DNA from: Thermophagus sp052400625
GTDB taxonomy: Bacteria; Bacteroidota; Bacteroidia; Bacteroidales; Marinilabiliaceae
Strand: one strand, 5' to 3'
Length of the DNA stretch: 64,000 nt
NCBI GenBank assembly: GCA_052400625.1
Contig: JBQTGH010000004.1
Position 1 is the first letter of the stretch, and every line of letters starts with the position of its first letter. Positions 8,024-18,404 of the stretch are shown piece after piece. Position numbers and translations under genes: made by a program. Below the pieces are notes generated by a model, which ran no database searches, had not been told where the DNA came from, and was given only the letters and a program-made list of their open reading frames with translations.

Positions 8024-8416
8024 ATGGCAACCATTTTTTCGAAAATTGTAAACGGTGAAATACCCTGTTACAAAATTGCAGAAGACGAACGCTACTTTGC
8101 CTTTCTGGATATTAACCCCTTGCAACAGGGACACACGCTGGTGATTCCAAAACAGGAAACAGATTATCTGTTCGACCTGGAAGATGACCATCTGGCCGAT
8201 ATGATGATCTTTGCAAAAAAAGTGGCCAAAGCCATTCAAAAGGCCATTTCTTGTAAACGTGTAGGGCTTGTCGTCTTGGGACTGGAAGTTCCGCATGCGC
8301 ACATTCATCTGGTGCCCATCAATAATGAAAGCGACGTTGATTTTTCCAATCCAAGGGTGAAATTATCTGGAAAAGAGATGGAAGCCATTGCCGACAAAAT
8401 AAGAAAAGCCTTTTAG
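8024..8416 (+). CDS. HIT family nucleotide hydrolase (HinT-like)
   Basis: A 130-residue cytoplasmic protein of the histidine-triad superfamily. It opens with the family-typical IFSKIVNGEIPCYKIAED and ends the core with the catalytic HAHIHL at 91-96. HinT-type members hydrolyse adenosine phosphoramidates and acyl-AMPs. The family's length and the start with MATIF agree. It follows greA by about 110 bp but has its own strong terminator; no clear promoter box was found. The cellular substrate is unknown. Confidence 0.92.
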   Translation: MATIFSKIVNGEIPCYKIAEDERYFAFLDINPLQQGHTLVIPKQETDYLFDLEDDHLADMMIFAKKVAKAIQKAISCKRVGLVVLGLEVPHAHIHLVPINNESDVDFSNPRVKLSGKEMEAIADKIRKAF

Positions 8417-8442
8417 ATTTAAGGGTCCAACCTTAGATCTAA

Positions 8443-8498
8443 ACAGCAAGTCCCCCGAGTATTCTTTTGCAATATTCAGGGGACTGCTGTTTTTTTTC
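8443..8498 (+). terminator. Rho-independent terminator of the HIT gene
   Basis: ACAGCAAGTCCCC (8443-8455) pairs with GGGGACTGCTGT (8479-8490), with one mismatch, followed by a run of eight or more T. The loop is large, about 23 nt. Confidence 0.85.
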
Positions 8499-8654
8499 GG
8501 GTTATAGTTGATTTCTCCATTCCAAGATTAAAGTCGATGTCATTCTCTTCTTTTTCAAACCTCCAATGCTCTTTTTTCTGTTAGAGCCTAAAACCACCGA
8601 TTCTATCGCTCATACAAGTTAAAATCAGGTAGTCAGCCGATCTGCCACACGCCA

Positions 8655-11495
8655 TCACCCCATTACCTTTGTCGCTTCATCCACCAAATAGACAATAGAT
8701 TTATATGAGATCCCACTATGCAGGGAGAGACCGATCTCACAGGTACGACTGGTACTATACCCTTCATGCACATCTTTGGGAAGCTGTTTCTTCAGTGGTT
8801 TCAATGCCGCCGCATTCAGCTCCGGATGAGTAAATCCGCGGTCGCCGGCCCATCCACAACATCCCACCTCATCGGGTACCACCACTTCTGAAGCACACAT
8901 TTGTGCCAGCTGTAATATTTTTGTTTCCAACCCCATTTTAGTGCTGCTGCAAGTGGTATGGATAGCCACTTTTTTAGGTAGCGGTTCAAATTGTAACCTT
9001 CCGGGAAAATACTTTAGGATAAACTCCACGGGCTCATATAAGTGGAGCTTTTCAGACAGCGTCTCTTTCATTCTTAACAGACAGGGGCTCATATCACAAT
9101 AAACCGGATATTTCCCCTCCTGAGAAGCTGTCAGCAAAGCCACATTAAGCTCTTTGGCTTTAGCCAATCCCTGTGCTTTAAACCCTTTACTGTCAAAAGC
9201 CATCCCGCAGCAAAGATTCATTAATCCTTCAGGAAATATAACCCGGAACCCTGCTTTTTCAAGCAACTGTTTGGTTTTTTGAACCACTGACATCTCCTTC
9301 TTATAATCAGCCGATTTTCCCATTGTTCGGTTGATACATGTGGGAAAATAAACGACCGTATCTTTCATGGTGGAATGATCGTTAACCTGATAAACTTTTC
9401 CGGACGGCCCTCCATGAGGCATATAGGGATTCCACAAAGGCAGCCGTCGGCCGGTAACTTTAAACAACAACCCGGCAACCCCTTTCATCACTGGAGTACC
9501 TACCACCTTGTGGATAAGCCCGACAAAGCCCAACAAAAGACGCATCCATCGCGTCACCAACCCCATATGGTTGGAAATCCATGTAGCCAGCCGATTTCCA
9601 GCCGAAGAGTTGGTATCAAATCGAAGCTCCTTAATCAACTTTCCGGTATTGATATCCACCGGGCAGGCCAGTTCGCATAACCCGTCGGTGGCACACGTCG
9701 CGTCACCATTATATTTGTATCTTTTTTGAAGTTCTCTCAATCGTTGGCTGTCACCGTCTGCAAGAGCCAACCGATGCATTTCGCGGTACGCAACAATCCG
9801 CTGACGAGGTGTGAGCGTCAGTCCACGCGAAGGACAGTTCACCTCACAAAAGCCACACTCAATACATTTATCAATCAAATCATTAGCCACCGGCAACGGC
9901 TTAAGATTTTTCAGATGGATTTGCGAATCATCATTCAGAATAACACCGGGATTTAAGATTCCTAAAGGATCAAAGAGATCTTTAATTCGCTTCATCAGCT
10001 GATAAATATCTTCTCCCCACTCTTTCTGCACAAAAGGAGCCATATTACGTCCGGTCCCATGCTCAGCTTTCAGACTTCCGTCAAATCGGTCAATTACCAA
10101 ATGTACCAGGTCGTCCATAAAACGGCGGTACTTATCCAAGCCCTTGGGGTCATTAAAATCGGGCATCATAACAAAATGGATATTCCCATCCAATAAATGA
10201 CCCCAAATTACATAGCCCTCATAACTGTATTCCTCGAGCAGTTTTTTCATTTCAACCAAAGCATCGCCCAACACCTCGGCCCGAAAAGCAATATCTTCAA
10301 TAATACATGCCGTACCCTTGGGACGGGAAGCGGCAGCAGAGGTAAACAAACCTTTTCTCACGCGCCACAACCGGTTATACTCCATGGTATCGGTGGTAAA
10401 GGAAACAGAATAGACCGTCTTAAATCCTTCCAAAGCCCTTTCAATGGCATTGATTTGATCGTTTAAACCATCAGGATCCCCGGCAGACGTTTCAATCAAC
10501 AAAGCCACCACATCCTCTTTCAATTCTTTCAGCACAGAAGGCATCCCCGGTTTTTTTTCCACAGATCGTAATGCATTGCGATCCATCAATTCGGCAGCAC
10601 TCACTTCGCACTTACGAAGAGGAAGAATCGCATCACAAGCGGATTGAATATCCTTAAAAAAGACCAATGCCGTGGCTTTCAACGGATAGTCCTTTACAGT
10701 CCGAAAGGTGACTTCCGAAATAAAGCCCAACGTTCCCTCCGAACCGACCATTAAATGCTGAAGGATATCTATGGGATCCTCAAAATCAACAAGTGCATTA
10801 ACGCCATACCCGCAAGTATTTTTTAATTCATATTTATGTCGGATCTTGGCTTTAATGGCTTCGGAAGACTTGGCCAATTGCGACAGCTGAGACAACTGAG
10901 CCAACATGTCGGAATATTTAGCCCGGAACTTATCACAGGAAGCCCCATCCCGGGTATCTAGAATGGTTCCATCATACATTACAATACGCATTCCATCAAT
11001 CGTATTATAACTATTATAACGGATGCCATAGCTGGATCCACTGGCATTATTGGAGACAATACCTCCAATCCGCGCCGAATTAATCGAGGCCGGACTGGGC
11101 CCCAACTTTCGTCCGAAGGGTGATAACCGCACATTGGCCATAGCACCGGTTATTCCACTTTGAAATGTGGCCAATTTTCCATCTTCCGATATTCGATATT
11201 CGGAAAAGCCTTCTCCGGTTTCTATCAATACAGAGTCGGAAATGGTCTGTCCACTTAGGCTTGTCCCTCCCGATTTAAAAGTGATAGGGACGCGATGACG
11301 AGAACATACTTGAAGCACTTCGGCCATTTCGTCCTCAGTTTCCACCCTTAATACCATTTGAGGAATCAACCTGTAAAATCCGGCATCAGTACCCTTGGCC
11401 AGGGTGTATAATGGATCTGTATATATGCGAGACTCCGGTATTAACTTATTTATTTCTTTCTTAAATTCTTTTGTGATACTATTTCTTGCATTCAT
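8655..11495 (-). CDS. FAD-linked oxidase fused to Fe-S/CCG subunit (D-lactate or glycolate dehydrogenase type)
   Basis: The 946 residues combine the subunits that GlcD/GlcF-type enzymes split in two. The N-terminal PCMH FAD domain has FKSGGTSLSGQTIS at about 73-86 and a later INSARIGGIVSNNASGSS loop. It is followed by a FAD-oxidase C-terminal domain containing AEHGTGRNM. Two ferredoxin-like clusters come next (CIECGFCEVNCP near 544 and CATDGLCELACP near 600), then two cysteine-rich CCG domains (CCGMAFDS near 761 and CCGWAGDRGF near 878). Members oxidise D-2-hydroxy acids such as D-lactate or glycolate and pass electrons to the quinone pool. The substrate is not determined from sequence. The gene is monocistronic with a -7 box upstream. 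Confidence 0.88.
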   Translation of the reverse strand: MNARNSITKEFKKEINKLIPESRIYTDPLYTLAKGTDAGFYRLIPQMVLRVETEDEMAEVLQVCSRHRVPITFKSGGTSLSGQTISDSVLIETGEGFSEYRISEDGKLATFQSGITGAMANVRLSPFGRKLGPSPASINSARIGGIVSNNASGSSYGIRYNSYNTIDGMRIVMYDGTILDTRDGASCDKFRAKYSDMLAQLSQLSQLAKSSEAIKAKIRHKYELKNTCGYGVNALVDFEDPIDILQHLMVGSEGTLGFISEVTFRTVKDYPLKATALVFFKDIQSACDAILPLRKCEVSAAELMDRNALRSVEKKPGMPSVLKELKEDVVALLIETSAGDPDGLNDQINAIERALEGFKTVYSVSFTTDTMEYNRLWRVRKGLFTSAAASRPKGTACIIEDIAFRAEVLGDALVEMKKLLEEYSYEGYVIWGHLLDGNIHFVMMPDFNDPKGLDKYRRFMDDLVHLVIDRFDGSLKAEHGTGRNMAPFVQKEWGEDIYQLMKRIKDLFDPLGILNPGVILNDDSQIHLKNLKPLPVANDLIDKCIECGFCEVNCPSRGLTLTPRQRIVAYREMHRLALADGDSQRLRELQKRYKYNGDATCATDGLCELACPVDINTGKLIKELRFDTNSSAGNRLATWISNHMGLVTRWMRLLLGFVGLIHKVVGTPVMKGVAGLLFKVTGRRLPLWNPYMPHGGPSGKVYQVNDHSTMKDTVVYFPTCINRTMGKSADYKKEMSVVQKTKQLLEKAGFRVIFPEGLMNLCCGMAFDSKGFKAQGLAKAKELNVALLTASQEGKYPVYCDMSPCLLRMKETLSEKLHLYEPVEFILKYFPGRLQFEPLPKKVAIHTTCSSTKMGLETKILQLAQMCASEVVVPDEVGCCGWAGDRGFTHPELNAAALKPLKKQLPKDVHEGYSTSRTCEIGLSLHSGISYKSIVYLVDEATKVMG

Positions 11496-11543
11496 CGTGA
11501 TACACTGATTCTTAAATGACTCTTGAGAAAAAGTTTAACGGAT

Positions 11544-11551
11544 CAAAGTTA
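11544..11551 (-). promoter_or_regulatory. -7 box upstream of the FAD/Fe-S dehydrogenase
   Basis: On the minus strand this reads TAACTTTG, matching TAnnTTTG, 48 bp before the ATG. No TTG is seen at the expected upstream distance. Confidence 0.4.
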
Positions 11552-11637
11552 TAATACTTCTGACATACTACGCAGAAATTACGGCTAAAAATTCAACTTT
11601 CCCCCAACACCCCACAGCAGACGACCTTCATTAACCA

Positions 11638-11673
11638 ATAAAAAAGAGCCACCCCTAAAAAGGTAGCTCTTTA
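11638..11673 (-). terminator. Terminator of the first SusCD pair
   Basis: On the minus strand AAAGAGCTACC and GGTGGCTCTTT pair, with one mismatch, around an 8-nt loop. A T run follows. It lies about 60 bp after the susD stop and may act in both directions. Confidence 0.8.
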
Positions 11674-11731
11674 AAATGATTGATCTTTGTTTTTCCAGGC
11701 AGGTAATACAAACCAAGGATTTCGGCTTTTC

Positions 11732-13417
11732 CTACTTTGCCCACCAAAGTTCGGTGTCCTGTTGGTCAGGTCCCTGCCTATCGATGGCGTCCTGAAGATT
11801 CTCGTTATTTCTGGAATAAGCATTGGAACCATACCTCATTCTTGTAGGATACTTCCCGGCAATATTTCCGTAGCCAAAAATTTCTGGGTCGTCAACACCG
11901 TCGGCCAAATCAGCCGGGAATCCGAGATCACGAACGACCGCCCAGGCTTGAAAACCTTCGGTATAATAGGCCAACCATCTTTGAATGGCAATCTTTTCCA
12001 GATCATTGCCACCGTCCAGATTGGCCATGGGAGAATTCATCAAATAGTCATCGATTTCCGAGGGTTCCACATCCCACAACAACATGGCATAACGAATTCC
12101 CTGGCGATAAAGCGCATTGGCATCACCTGAACCCACTCCCCTCACGATGGCTTCAGCCTGCAAAAAGTAAGATTCAGCGGTGGTCAAGACAATTTCAGGG
12201 GCAATAGGCTCATCTTCCCCTTTGGCTTGAATAATATACTGAGAGGGAGTGCTAAACAAGCTAAATCGAGCATAATTTTTCATTTCCTGCCTTAACCGGA
12301 CTGGTTGTCCCACATAATAAGTATTTTCAGCCATATTAATAGTCGATACACCATCCTCCCCAACAACTTCCTCATAAACAGCGCCGGCCCTGTCGAGCGC
12401 ATCCAATATAAAATTCTTTCGTTTTTGATACATTGCTTCATCATCACTTTCCGGCCACGGAATTTCAATACCTTCACCGCCAACAGCCGGTTGTGCATAT
12501 TTGGTTAAACGGGGATCACCATTGTCTTTCAAATGATTTATCAGATCCTGACTCACCGTCCAGCTTCCACCGCCAATAAAGTTATACCAGACATCACCAT
12601 AACAGGCACTATTCCACTGGCTAATTTCATTATCTTTTGGCAACAAAGCATTATCCTCTTCGGATGAAAGCAGTGGCGCAGCCAAAGCCTCTGAAACAGC
12701 AGTTTCGGCAAAGTCTGCATCCGATGCCCCCAAAGCCCTTAACCCAGCCCTTAATTTTAACGTATTAGCCAGTTTTTTCCATTTCTGAAGGTCTCCTCCA
12801 TAAAAGAGATCATTCTCCCCCAGGTCTTCTTCACCATCACCCGTTCTTTCGGCATCACCTATCAACGTCATGGCCTGTGTAAGATCCTCAATAATGCCTT
12901 CATAAATATCACGCTGAGCATCAAATTTAGGTAGCAAAACATCAAGATTTCCGGCCTCTGAATAGGGCACATCCCCAAACACGTCCGTAAAATACTGATA
13001 ATAGATGCTTTTAATAATCAAGGCCGTAGCATATGCCAAGGAGTTTTCTTTGTCGCCTCCCGGTCCGGTAAGCTGAAGGTAGGTAACAATATTTCCGGTA
13101 TAACCCTCCAACCAATCCCATGCAGCATCGGTATATCCCCCATTAAAGGAATATCCCAATTCATCGGACCACCACGACACAGAATGTCCAAAACAAAAAT
13201 GACCTGCATAACGGTCGGCATGAATAAGATGTGCCCGCCAATAGGGATAACGGTCAGGCGCCATCAATTTAACCTGACTCTTGGTAATAAAATACCTGGC
13301 CGATATATCACCGGCATTTATGGCCGAAGGGTTCTGATTAATATCACTGAAATCGTCGGTGCAATTAACAAACATCAATGCAACTATTATGACGACAAAT
13401 GCTTTATATAGTTTCAT
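11732..13417 (-). CDS. SusD/RagB family outer-membrane lipoprotein
   Basis: A 561-residue surface lipoprotein that acts as the substrate-binding lid on a SusC-type TonB-dependent transporter. It has a signal peptide with lipobox-type FVNC (Cys19), followed by the DDFSDINQNPSAI opening typical of the SusD-like_2 branch. The C-terminal part contains ESYFLQAEAIVRG and QRWLAYYTEGFQAWA, conserved in this branch. It lies 20 bp downstream of the disrupted susC and shares its operon. No glycan-degrading enzyme is adjacent, so the ligand is unknown; this branch is often linked to small peptides or short oligomers, which is only a hint. Confidence 0.88.
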   Translation of the reverse strand: MKLYKAFVVIIVALMFVNCTDDFSDINQNPSAINAGDISARYFITKSQVKLMAPDRYPYWRAHLIHADRYAGHFCFGHSVSWWSDELGYSFNGGYTDAAWDWLEGYTGNIVTYLQLTGPGGDKENSLAYATALIIKSIYYQYFTDVFGDVPYSEAGNLDVLLPKFDAQRDIYEGIIEDLTQAMTLIGDAERTGDGEEDLGENDLFYGGDLQKWKKLANTLKLRAGLRALGASDADFAETAVSEALAAPLLSSEEDNALLPKDNEISQWNSACYGDVWYNFIGGGSWTVSQDLINHLKDNGDPRLTKYAQPAVGGEGIEIPWPESDDEAMYQKRKNFILDALDRAGAVYEEVVGEDGVSTINMAENTYYVGQPVRLRQEMKNYARFSLFSTPSQYIIQAKGEDEPIAPEIVLTTAESYFLQAEAIVRGVGSGDANALYRQGIRYAMLLWDVEPSEIDDYLMNSPMANLDGGNDLEKIAIQRWLAYYTEGFQAWAVVRDLGFPADLADGVDDPEIFGYGNIAGKYPTRMRYGSNAYSRNNENLQDAIDRQGPDQQDTELWWAK

Positions 13418-13437
13418 AATACGTTCAATTTTAATGA

Positions 13438-16400
13438 TTAAAACTTAACATTTACATTGAAGCCGATGCTACGACTTGAGGGAAGCGGGTTAAACAACAT
13501 TCCCTGGGAAAAGGTACTGGTACTATAGCTCAATTCGGGATCAAAGTTGTCCATCTCCTTATAGATGAAAAATAGATTTCTTCCAACAACTCCCACTGAG
13601 GCAGATTTAATGAATCCATCACCCAATAAACGAGAGGGTATATTCCAAACAAAAGAGGCCTCTCGCATACGAATGTTCGTCTGATCATAAACATACTCAG
13701 AACCTATTCCTGAAACACTTCCCCAATACTGTTGCGCTGTAATTTGAGAAATATTGGGCACATAACTTATATTACCATTCCCGTCATCCACTTCTTTAAC
13801 CCCATTAACCACAATGCCTTCTTCACGGTATTTCAAACTGCGTGTACTTACACCCGTATTATCCAAATTGGCATCTGTTCCGGAATAAACTTCACCACCA
13901 ATACGTGCATCAATCAAGAAGTGAAGAGAGAAATTCCCATAAGTGATTTCATTGGTTAATCCTCCTGTCCAATCGGGCTGATAATTTCCCAAATGAATTT
14001 TTTCTGAACTGGCGACCGGACGTCCAATTTCATCGACAATCATTTCGCCATCAGGCGACCTCTTAAAGGTGGTTCCGTAAATGTCTCCAAACCCACCACC
14101 AACAGTAGCTTGAACAATAATATTCCCACTGTTGGTAACACCAAACTCATAGGTATCGGTCCCAGGGATAAGCTTATTCAGTTCATTTTTATTGGTAGAA
14201 AAATTCAAGGAGGTTTCCCAGGTCAGTTTTCCTCTTTGAACCGGCGTTCCTCCAATCATCATTTCAAATCCTTTGTTTTGAATCTCGCCCACATTGCTAA
14301 CTCGGTACGCATAACCGGTAGATGCAGAAATCGGCACTTCAAAAATCAGATCAGAAGATTTAATATTATAAAAACTAAAATCGGTATAAAGCCGGTTGTT
14401 GAAGAACCTAAATTCACCCCCCACTTCAACAGAAGTGACTTCTTCGGGCAATAGATCCGAATTATTTTTTGTTAAACTTCTACTCATGGTGGTTCGCCCC
14501 AGATAAGAATCGGAAGCATCATCAATGGAATAGATATCCTCAAGCATGTATGGACTGGTATCATTTCCTACCTGGGCCCAGCTCACCCTTAACTTGGAAA
14601 ATGTCATTACACTGCCCGACAAATCCATCATTTCATTCAGAAGCACCGATCCACTTAATGACGGATAGGAATAGGAGCGGTTGCCTTCAGGGAGTGTAGA
14701 CGACCAGTCATTCCGCAAAGAAGCATCTATATATAGCCAGTCATTATATCCCAGACTGGCGGTTCCGTACAATGAGTTGATCTTCTTTTTGCTCAGTGGA
14801 GAATAACCGTAAAACACATTACTGGCAATACTAACCGGAGGGCCGTTTGGAACTCTAAAACTGTCGCCATTAATTCTCATACTCCTACTGTCAGAGTACA
14901 TATGATTGCCTCCCAAAGTAGCACTCAGGTTCAATGAAGAGGATAGATTCTTGTTAAATAAAAACAAAAAATCTGCATTGGTTTCAGAATCCTGATATTG
15001 GTTATAAGCAAACCGACCGGTATTATAGAACCAATGGCCATAAGCTTCCACGTTTTCAATATTCTGCTTTATAAAATCCGTTCCGACACGAACATGAGCA
15101 CTCAGCCAGTCGGTAAATTGGTATTGAACTTTAAAAAAACCTTGAAATCTGTTACGCCAATCCTCTCTTCGGTCATTATACATCATCCAATAGGGGTTTG
15201 CCCCAAGCGAGGAATGGGATACCGCTTCGAACGTCTCCGGGTTTTGATAATTTTTATAGTCATTGATATTTGCATTTCTGGGGATAGCATAAACATATGC
15301 CATAACCCCTTCTGTGCCCAGTTTGGGACGATTTTCCCCATGCTGATAGAAATAGGTGGCTTTTGCATCAAGAGTCAACTTATTAGCGATCTTAGTAAAA
15401 CCACGCAGAGAAAAATTATGTCTGTCTATACCAGAATTGGGCAAAATTGAACTGGAATGGGTGTTGGTATAGGAAAACCTAACATTTCTGTTCTCATCGC
15501 CTCCATCAATCGCCACATTCGTGATAAGCGTTTTTCCGGTTTCAAAAAAATCTTTCACATTATTTGGCTGGGCTGTATAAGGCCTAACCTCTCCTGTCCA
15601 ATAGAGCTTATCAGAGCCATCCAGACGGTCCCCCCAGCTACCACCAGCTTCTTTGAGATCATCAATATTTTGCGGCACATAGCCCTGTGTTCCCTGTCCA
15701 TATTGATTTTGATAGTCCGGCAAAATCATAGGATTTTCAAACGTGATACTGGAAGAAACAGAGACTCCTAGCCCATCTGAATCTCCCCCTCGTTTAGTGG
15801 TAATGAGCACCACGCCATTGGCTGCCCGACTTCCGTATAGAGCTGCAGCATTTGGTCCTTTCAAGACCGAGATGGAAGCTATGTCATCCGGATTGATATC
15901 CGAAATACCGGTCCCGTAATCTGTTTTGGAATAAGATCCCCCATCATTCTCATTGGCCGACCCATAACCGGAATTATCGATAGGAACACCATCAACGACA
16001 TATAAAGGTTGATTATCCTGCGATAAGGAATTATTACCCCGGATAACCACTCTTGAACCACCCCCGGGGCCAAAAGCCCCCTGGGTTATGGTAACCCCGG
16101 CGACCCTACCTGCCAGAGAATTCATCACATTGGTTTCTTTTACCCTGGAAACTTCCTCACTTTCCACCTAACTAACAGTATACCCCAAGGATTTCTTTTG
16201 TCTGGAGATGCCAAGCGCAGTAACAACAACTTCATCCACATCAAATACAGCAGCCCTCAGAGCAACATTATAGGTTCCGGCTGCTTCGACAACGATTTCC
16301 TCCGGAATGAAACCCACAAAAGAAAACACAATGGTACTACCTCTGTCCACCCTAATGCGGTATATTCCTTCGGAATCGGTAATTGACCCATTCATTGTAT

Positions 16401-16554
16401 TTTTTTGTACTACCGAAACACCTGGAATGGGCTCGCCGTTATGAGCATCTGTCACCGCACCCGTAACTTCAATTTGCTGGGCAGCAACAGTGCCTGCTAA
16501 CAACATAAAAACGAAAATCCCCAATCCCATTTTAAAAAAACTTTCCTTTTTCAT
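13438..16554 (-). pseudogene. SusC/RagA TonB-dependent transporter interrupted by an in-frame TAG
   Basis: The whole reading frame from ATG at 16554 to the stop at 13438 would give a normal SusC of about 1038 residues. It has a signal peptide (MKKESFFKM...AGTVAAQ), a carboxypeptidase-like beta-sandwich (about 28-105), the DEVVVTALG box, the plug domain (SRVVIRGNNSL, PLYVVDGVPIDN, ISVLKGPNAAALYG) and a 22-strand barrel ending in a C-terminal phenylalanine. A single TAG at 16168-16170 cuts the frame after GYTVS, before the plug. The sequence resumes in frame at once as VESEEVSRVKETNV, so nothing else is lost. A GTG follows the TAG, but restarting there would leave the barrel without a signal peptide. 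It is either a recent pseudogene, a suppressed stop or a sequencing error; CAG (Gln) to TAG is the simplest origin. Confidence 0.85.
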
Positions 16555-16779
16555 AGAATTGATTTTAGATGTTTGAAAAATTGACGCTGTTTAATCCTAT
16601 TCTCATTATTTCCCCGATTGCTAATCTCAAGCAAATTAATCTTTTTAAACCGCTTTTTCAACCTTTAACGTTTTTTTACTTTGTCCCACAGCAATCTGAA
16701 CTGAAATCTTTTAAAACCAATGTTCCCTAAGCATTAACAACTTTTGATCATCCCATCATACATATGGCAAAAATAAGAG

Positions 16780-17060
16780 TATAACGCCGGAGGGCCCTGT
16801 GAAAATATGGTTCTCGTTTTTTTTAATAAAATCAAGAAAAGAGAGTCTTTGAAACATGTTTTTATCCGGTTTTCTGTCGGCCTGATAATTTATCACCGAT
16901 GGATGCTTTTTGGCGAAAACCGGCTTGCTTAAGCAATCGCTGTATTTTCTTGTTTTGTCTGTCTTCCCATTCATGATCGGTAAGCAATGCCAGATATTCA
17001 TCGGGGGGTAACATTCGTCAACTGATTGTTTTTCATTTGCTGCAGGTGCCAATCGGCCAT
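16780..17060 (-). pseudogene. istB remnant (IS21 helper ATPase), 5' part only
   Basis: From ATG at 17058-17060 the start reads MADWHLQQMKNNQL, as in intact IS21 helper proteins. An extra C in a run near 17005-17011 then shifts the frame. The downstream part (YQADRKPDKNMFQRL, then FTGPSGV) is homologous to the copy at 62642-63329 and ends exactly before the GKS/T of Walker A. The ATPase core is gone, so no functional helper is made. Confidence 0.85.
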
Positions 17061-17127
17061 TGCGTTAATCTGCATTTTCCTGAGTTTTTACGATTGTCTG
17101 ATTTTTTTTTGGGGGGTTAGACCCTTC

Positions 17128-17441
17128 GGTGATTACTATCACATGGTGTCTATCATTATAATCACATGGTTCTGGTGATTACTATCACATGGTGTCTATC
17201 ATTATAATCACATGGTCCTGGTGATTACTATCACATGGTGTCCATCATTATAATCACATGGTCCTGGTGATTACTATCACATGGTGTCCATCATTATAAT
17301 CACATGGTCCTGATGATTACTATCACATGGTGTCCATCATTATAATCACTTGGTCCTGATGATTACTATCACATGGTGTCCATCATTATAATCATATGGT
17401 CCTGTTGATTACCATCACATGGTGTCGACCATTGTAATCAC
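17128..17441 (-). repeat. 46-bp tandem array inside IS copy 1 (about 7 units)
   Basis: Units begin at 17128, 17174, 17220, 17266, 17312, 17358 and 17404, an exact 46-bp period; the seventh is partial and overlaps the istA stop. Each unit consists of two related 23-bp halves, each carrying a dyad of the form GTGAT-4 nt-ATCAC or GTGAT-4 nt-ATGAT next to an ACATGGT box. The array lies between the end of istA and the start of istB. The other IS copy has five units in the same position. Confidence 0.95.
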
Positions 17442-17800
17442 AATTGAAACAACTTCATGCGGCTTGCTTGCCGGTGTTGCACCAAAAGATCATTATAGGG
17501 GATCAAAAGCCTTTCTATTTCACTATTGAGAGCTTCCAAAGAGAAGAATCTCATCTGTCGTAAGGGATAAAATTAGCTTATCATACCGGGCATTTATGAT
17601 GGTGGTATGGATTGGAAAAAGCTTGAGTAATTCACTATTATCCAATGAAACCAGTTCTTCTTTGCGGTATTTACATGAATTAAAAAGTGTCGGTAGCTGT
17701 TTATGGTATTCCGGTGAATGCCTAACATTTCCCCTATTTGCCGATTGCTTATGCCATCTAAATGCAATGTCAATATCTGTTTTTTCCTGATCTCTCAAAC
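17438..17800 (-). pseudogene. istA remnant (IS21 transposase) with internal deletion
   Basis: In one frame the 5' part encodes a helix-turn-helix typical of IstA (GISNRQIGEMLGIHRNTINSY). A frame change then gives SLDNSELLKLFPIHTTI and NARYDKL, and after a large deletion the conserved C-terminus (RQMRFFSLEALNSEIERLL ... HRQASRMKLFQL) ends at TGA 17438-17440. The DDE catalytic core is missing. At about 360 bp it is far shorter than the roughly 1.5 kb of an intact istA. Confidence 0.8.
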
Positions 17801-17908
17801 TGGCACAAGTCGAACCGAAATCTTAAAATCAAACTCCGATTTTTGTGGCACATTTTGAACCGAAATGACTGGCACAAAAACTCCGAAATCGGTGGCACAT
17901 TTTGAACC

Positions 17909-18404
17909 ATTTTAGCCACTCATCAATCATTAAAACGTCACAACCACTGGAACGAATAAATATTGAAAAATGCCATTTAGGGAAACATCAAGAAGGCTTA
18001 GAAATTATATTCAAGAATGAGGAGGATTGGGAGAAAAAGGGAAGTAGATGAATCGACGTTGAATGAAGTAGCAAAATGACGGCTGCATTTTGCTTAGCCG
18101 CAAAATATTTCGATATTTTAATTTTAGATTTAACTCAGGGGCATCTATTTGTTGACAACTATACAGTGTTCTGGCCTATCAATGATTTCTTTATCCAAAA
18201 AGAAATGAAATCATCCTTAACAACCATATGATATTACTTATTAAATTCAGATGATATCACCAACAACAAGCATCTATGGGCGTCAGCGATAACCAATTCC
18301 ATGATGAACAACCATCTGACCTAAAAAAATGGCCGATGACTTCGACCATTTAGCTGATTTTTCGAAACAATTAAAGACAAGTATATGGCAATGCCATCTT
18401 CGCT
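17909..18404. other. Gene-poor stretch between IS copy 1 and namZ-1
   Basis: No intact gene was found. Immediately next to the IS end, one plus-strand frame (about 17914-18051) stays open and reads ...ERINIEKCHLGKHQEGLEII, then KNEEDWEKKGSR and a stop. This has protein-like composition and may be the 3' end of a gene cut by the IS; I do not recognise it. The remainder (18060-18404) has short frames only. Confidence 0.3.

Larger units (their letters stand above)
16780..17908 (-). mobile_element. Defective IS21-family element, copy 1 (truncated)
   Basis: Runs on the minus strand from its left end (about 17899-17908, GGTGGCACA/TTTTGAACC on the plus strand) to a break inside istB at about 16780. 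It carries several terminal-repeat-like boxes (TGTGCCAC/TGTGCCAG, 17806-17899), istA remnants, a 46-bp tandem array and the first ~280 bp of istB. The same order and sequence occur on the plus strand at 61601-63369. The right end is missing, and homology with the other copy stops abruptly after TCCGGCGTT, at Walker A. It sits just upstream of the broken susC. Confidence 0.85.

Noticed and set aside
17128..17441. CRISPR-like array
   Set aside because: The 46-bp units are contiguous, with no variable spacers; the two alternating 23-bp halves are themselves repeats. No cas genes are nearby and the array lies inside an IS.
17914..18051. Intact small gene beside IS copy 1
   Set aside because: The frame has no start codon of its own before the IS end and no recognised family; at best it is a 3' fragment.
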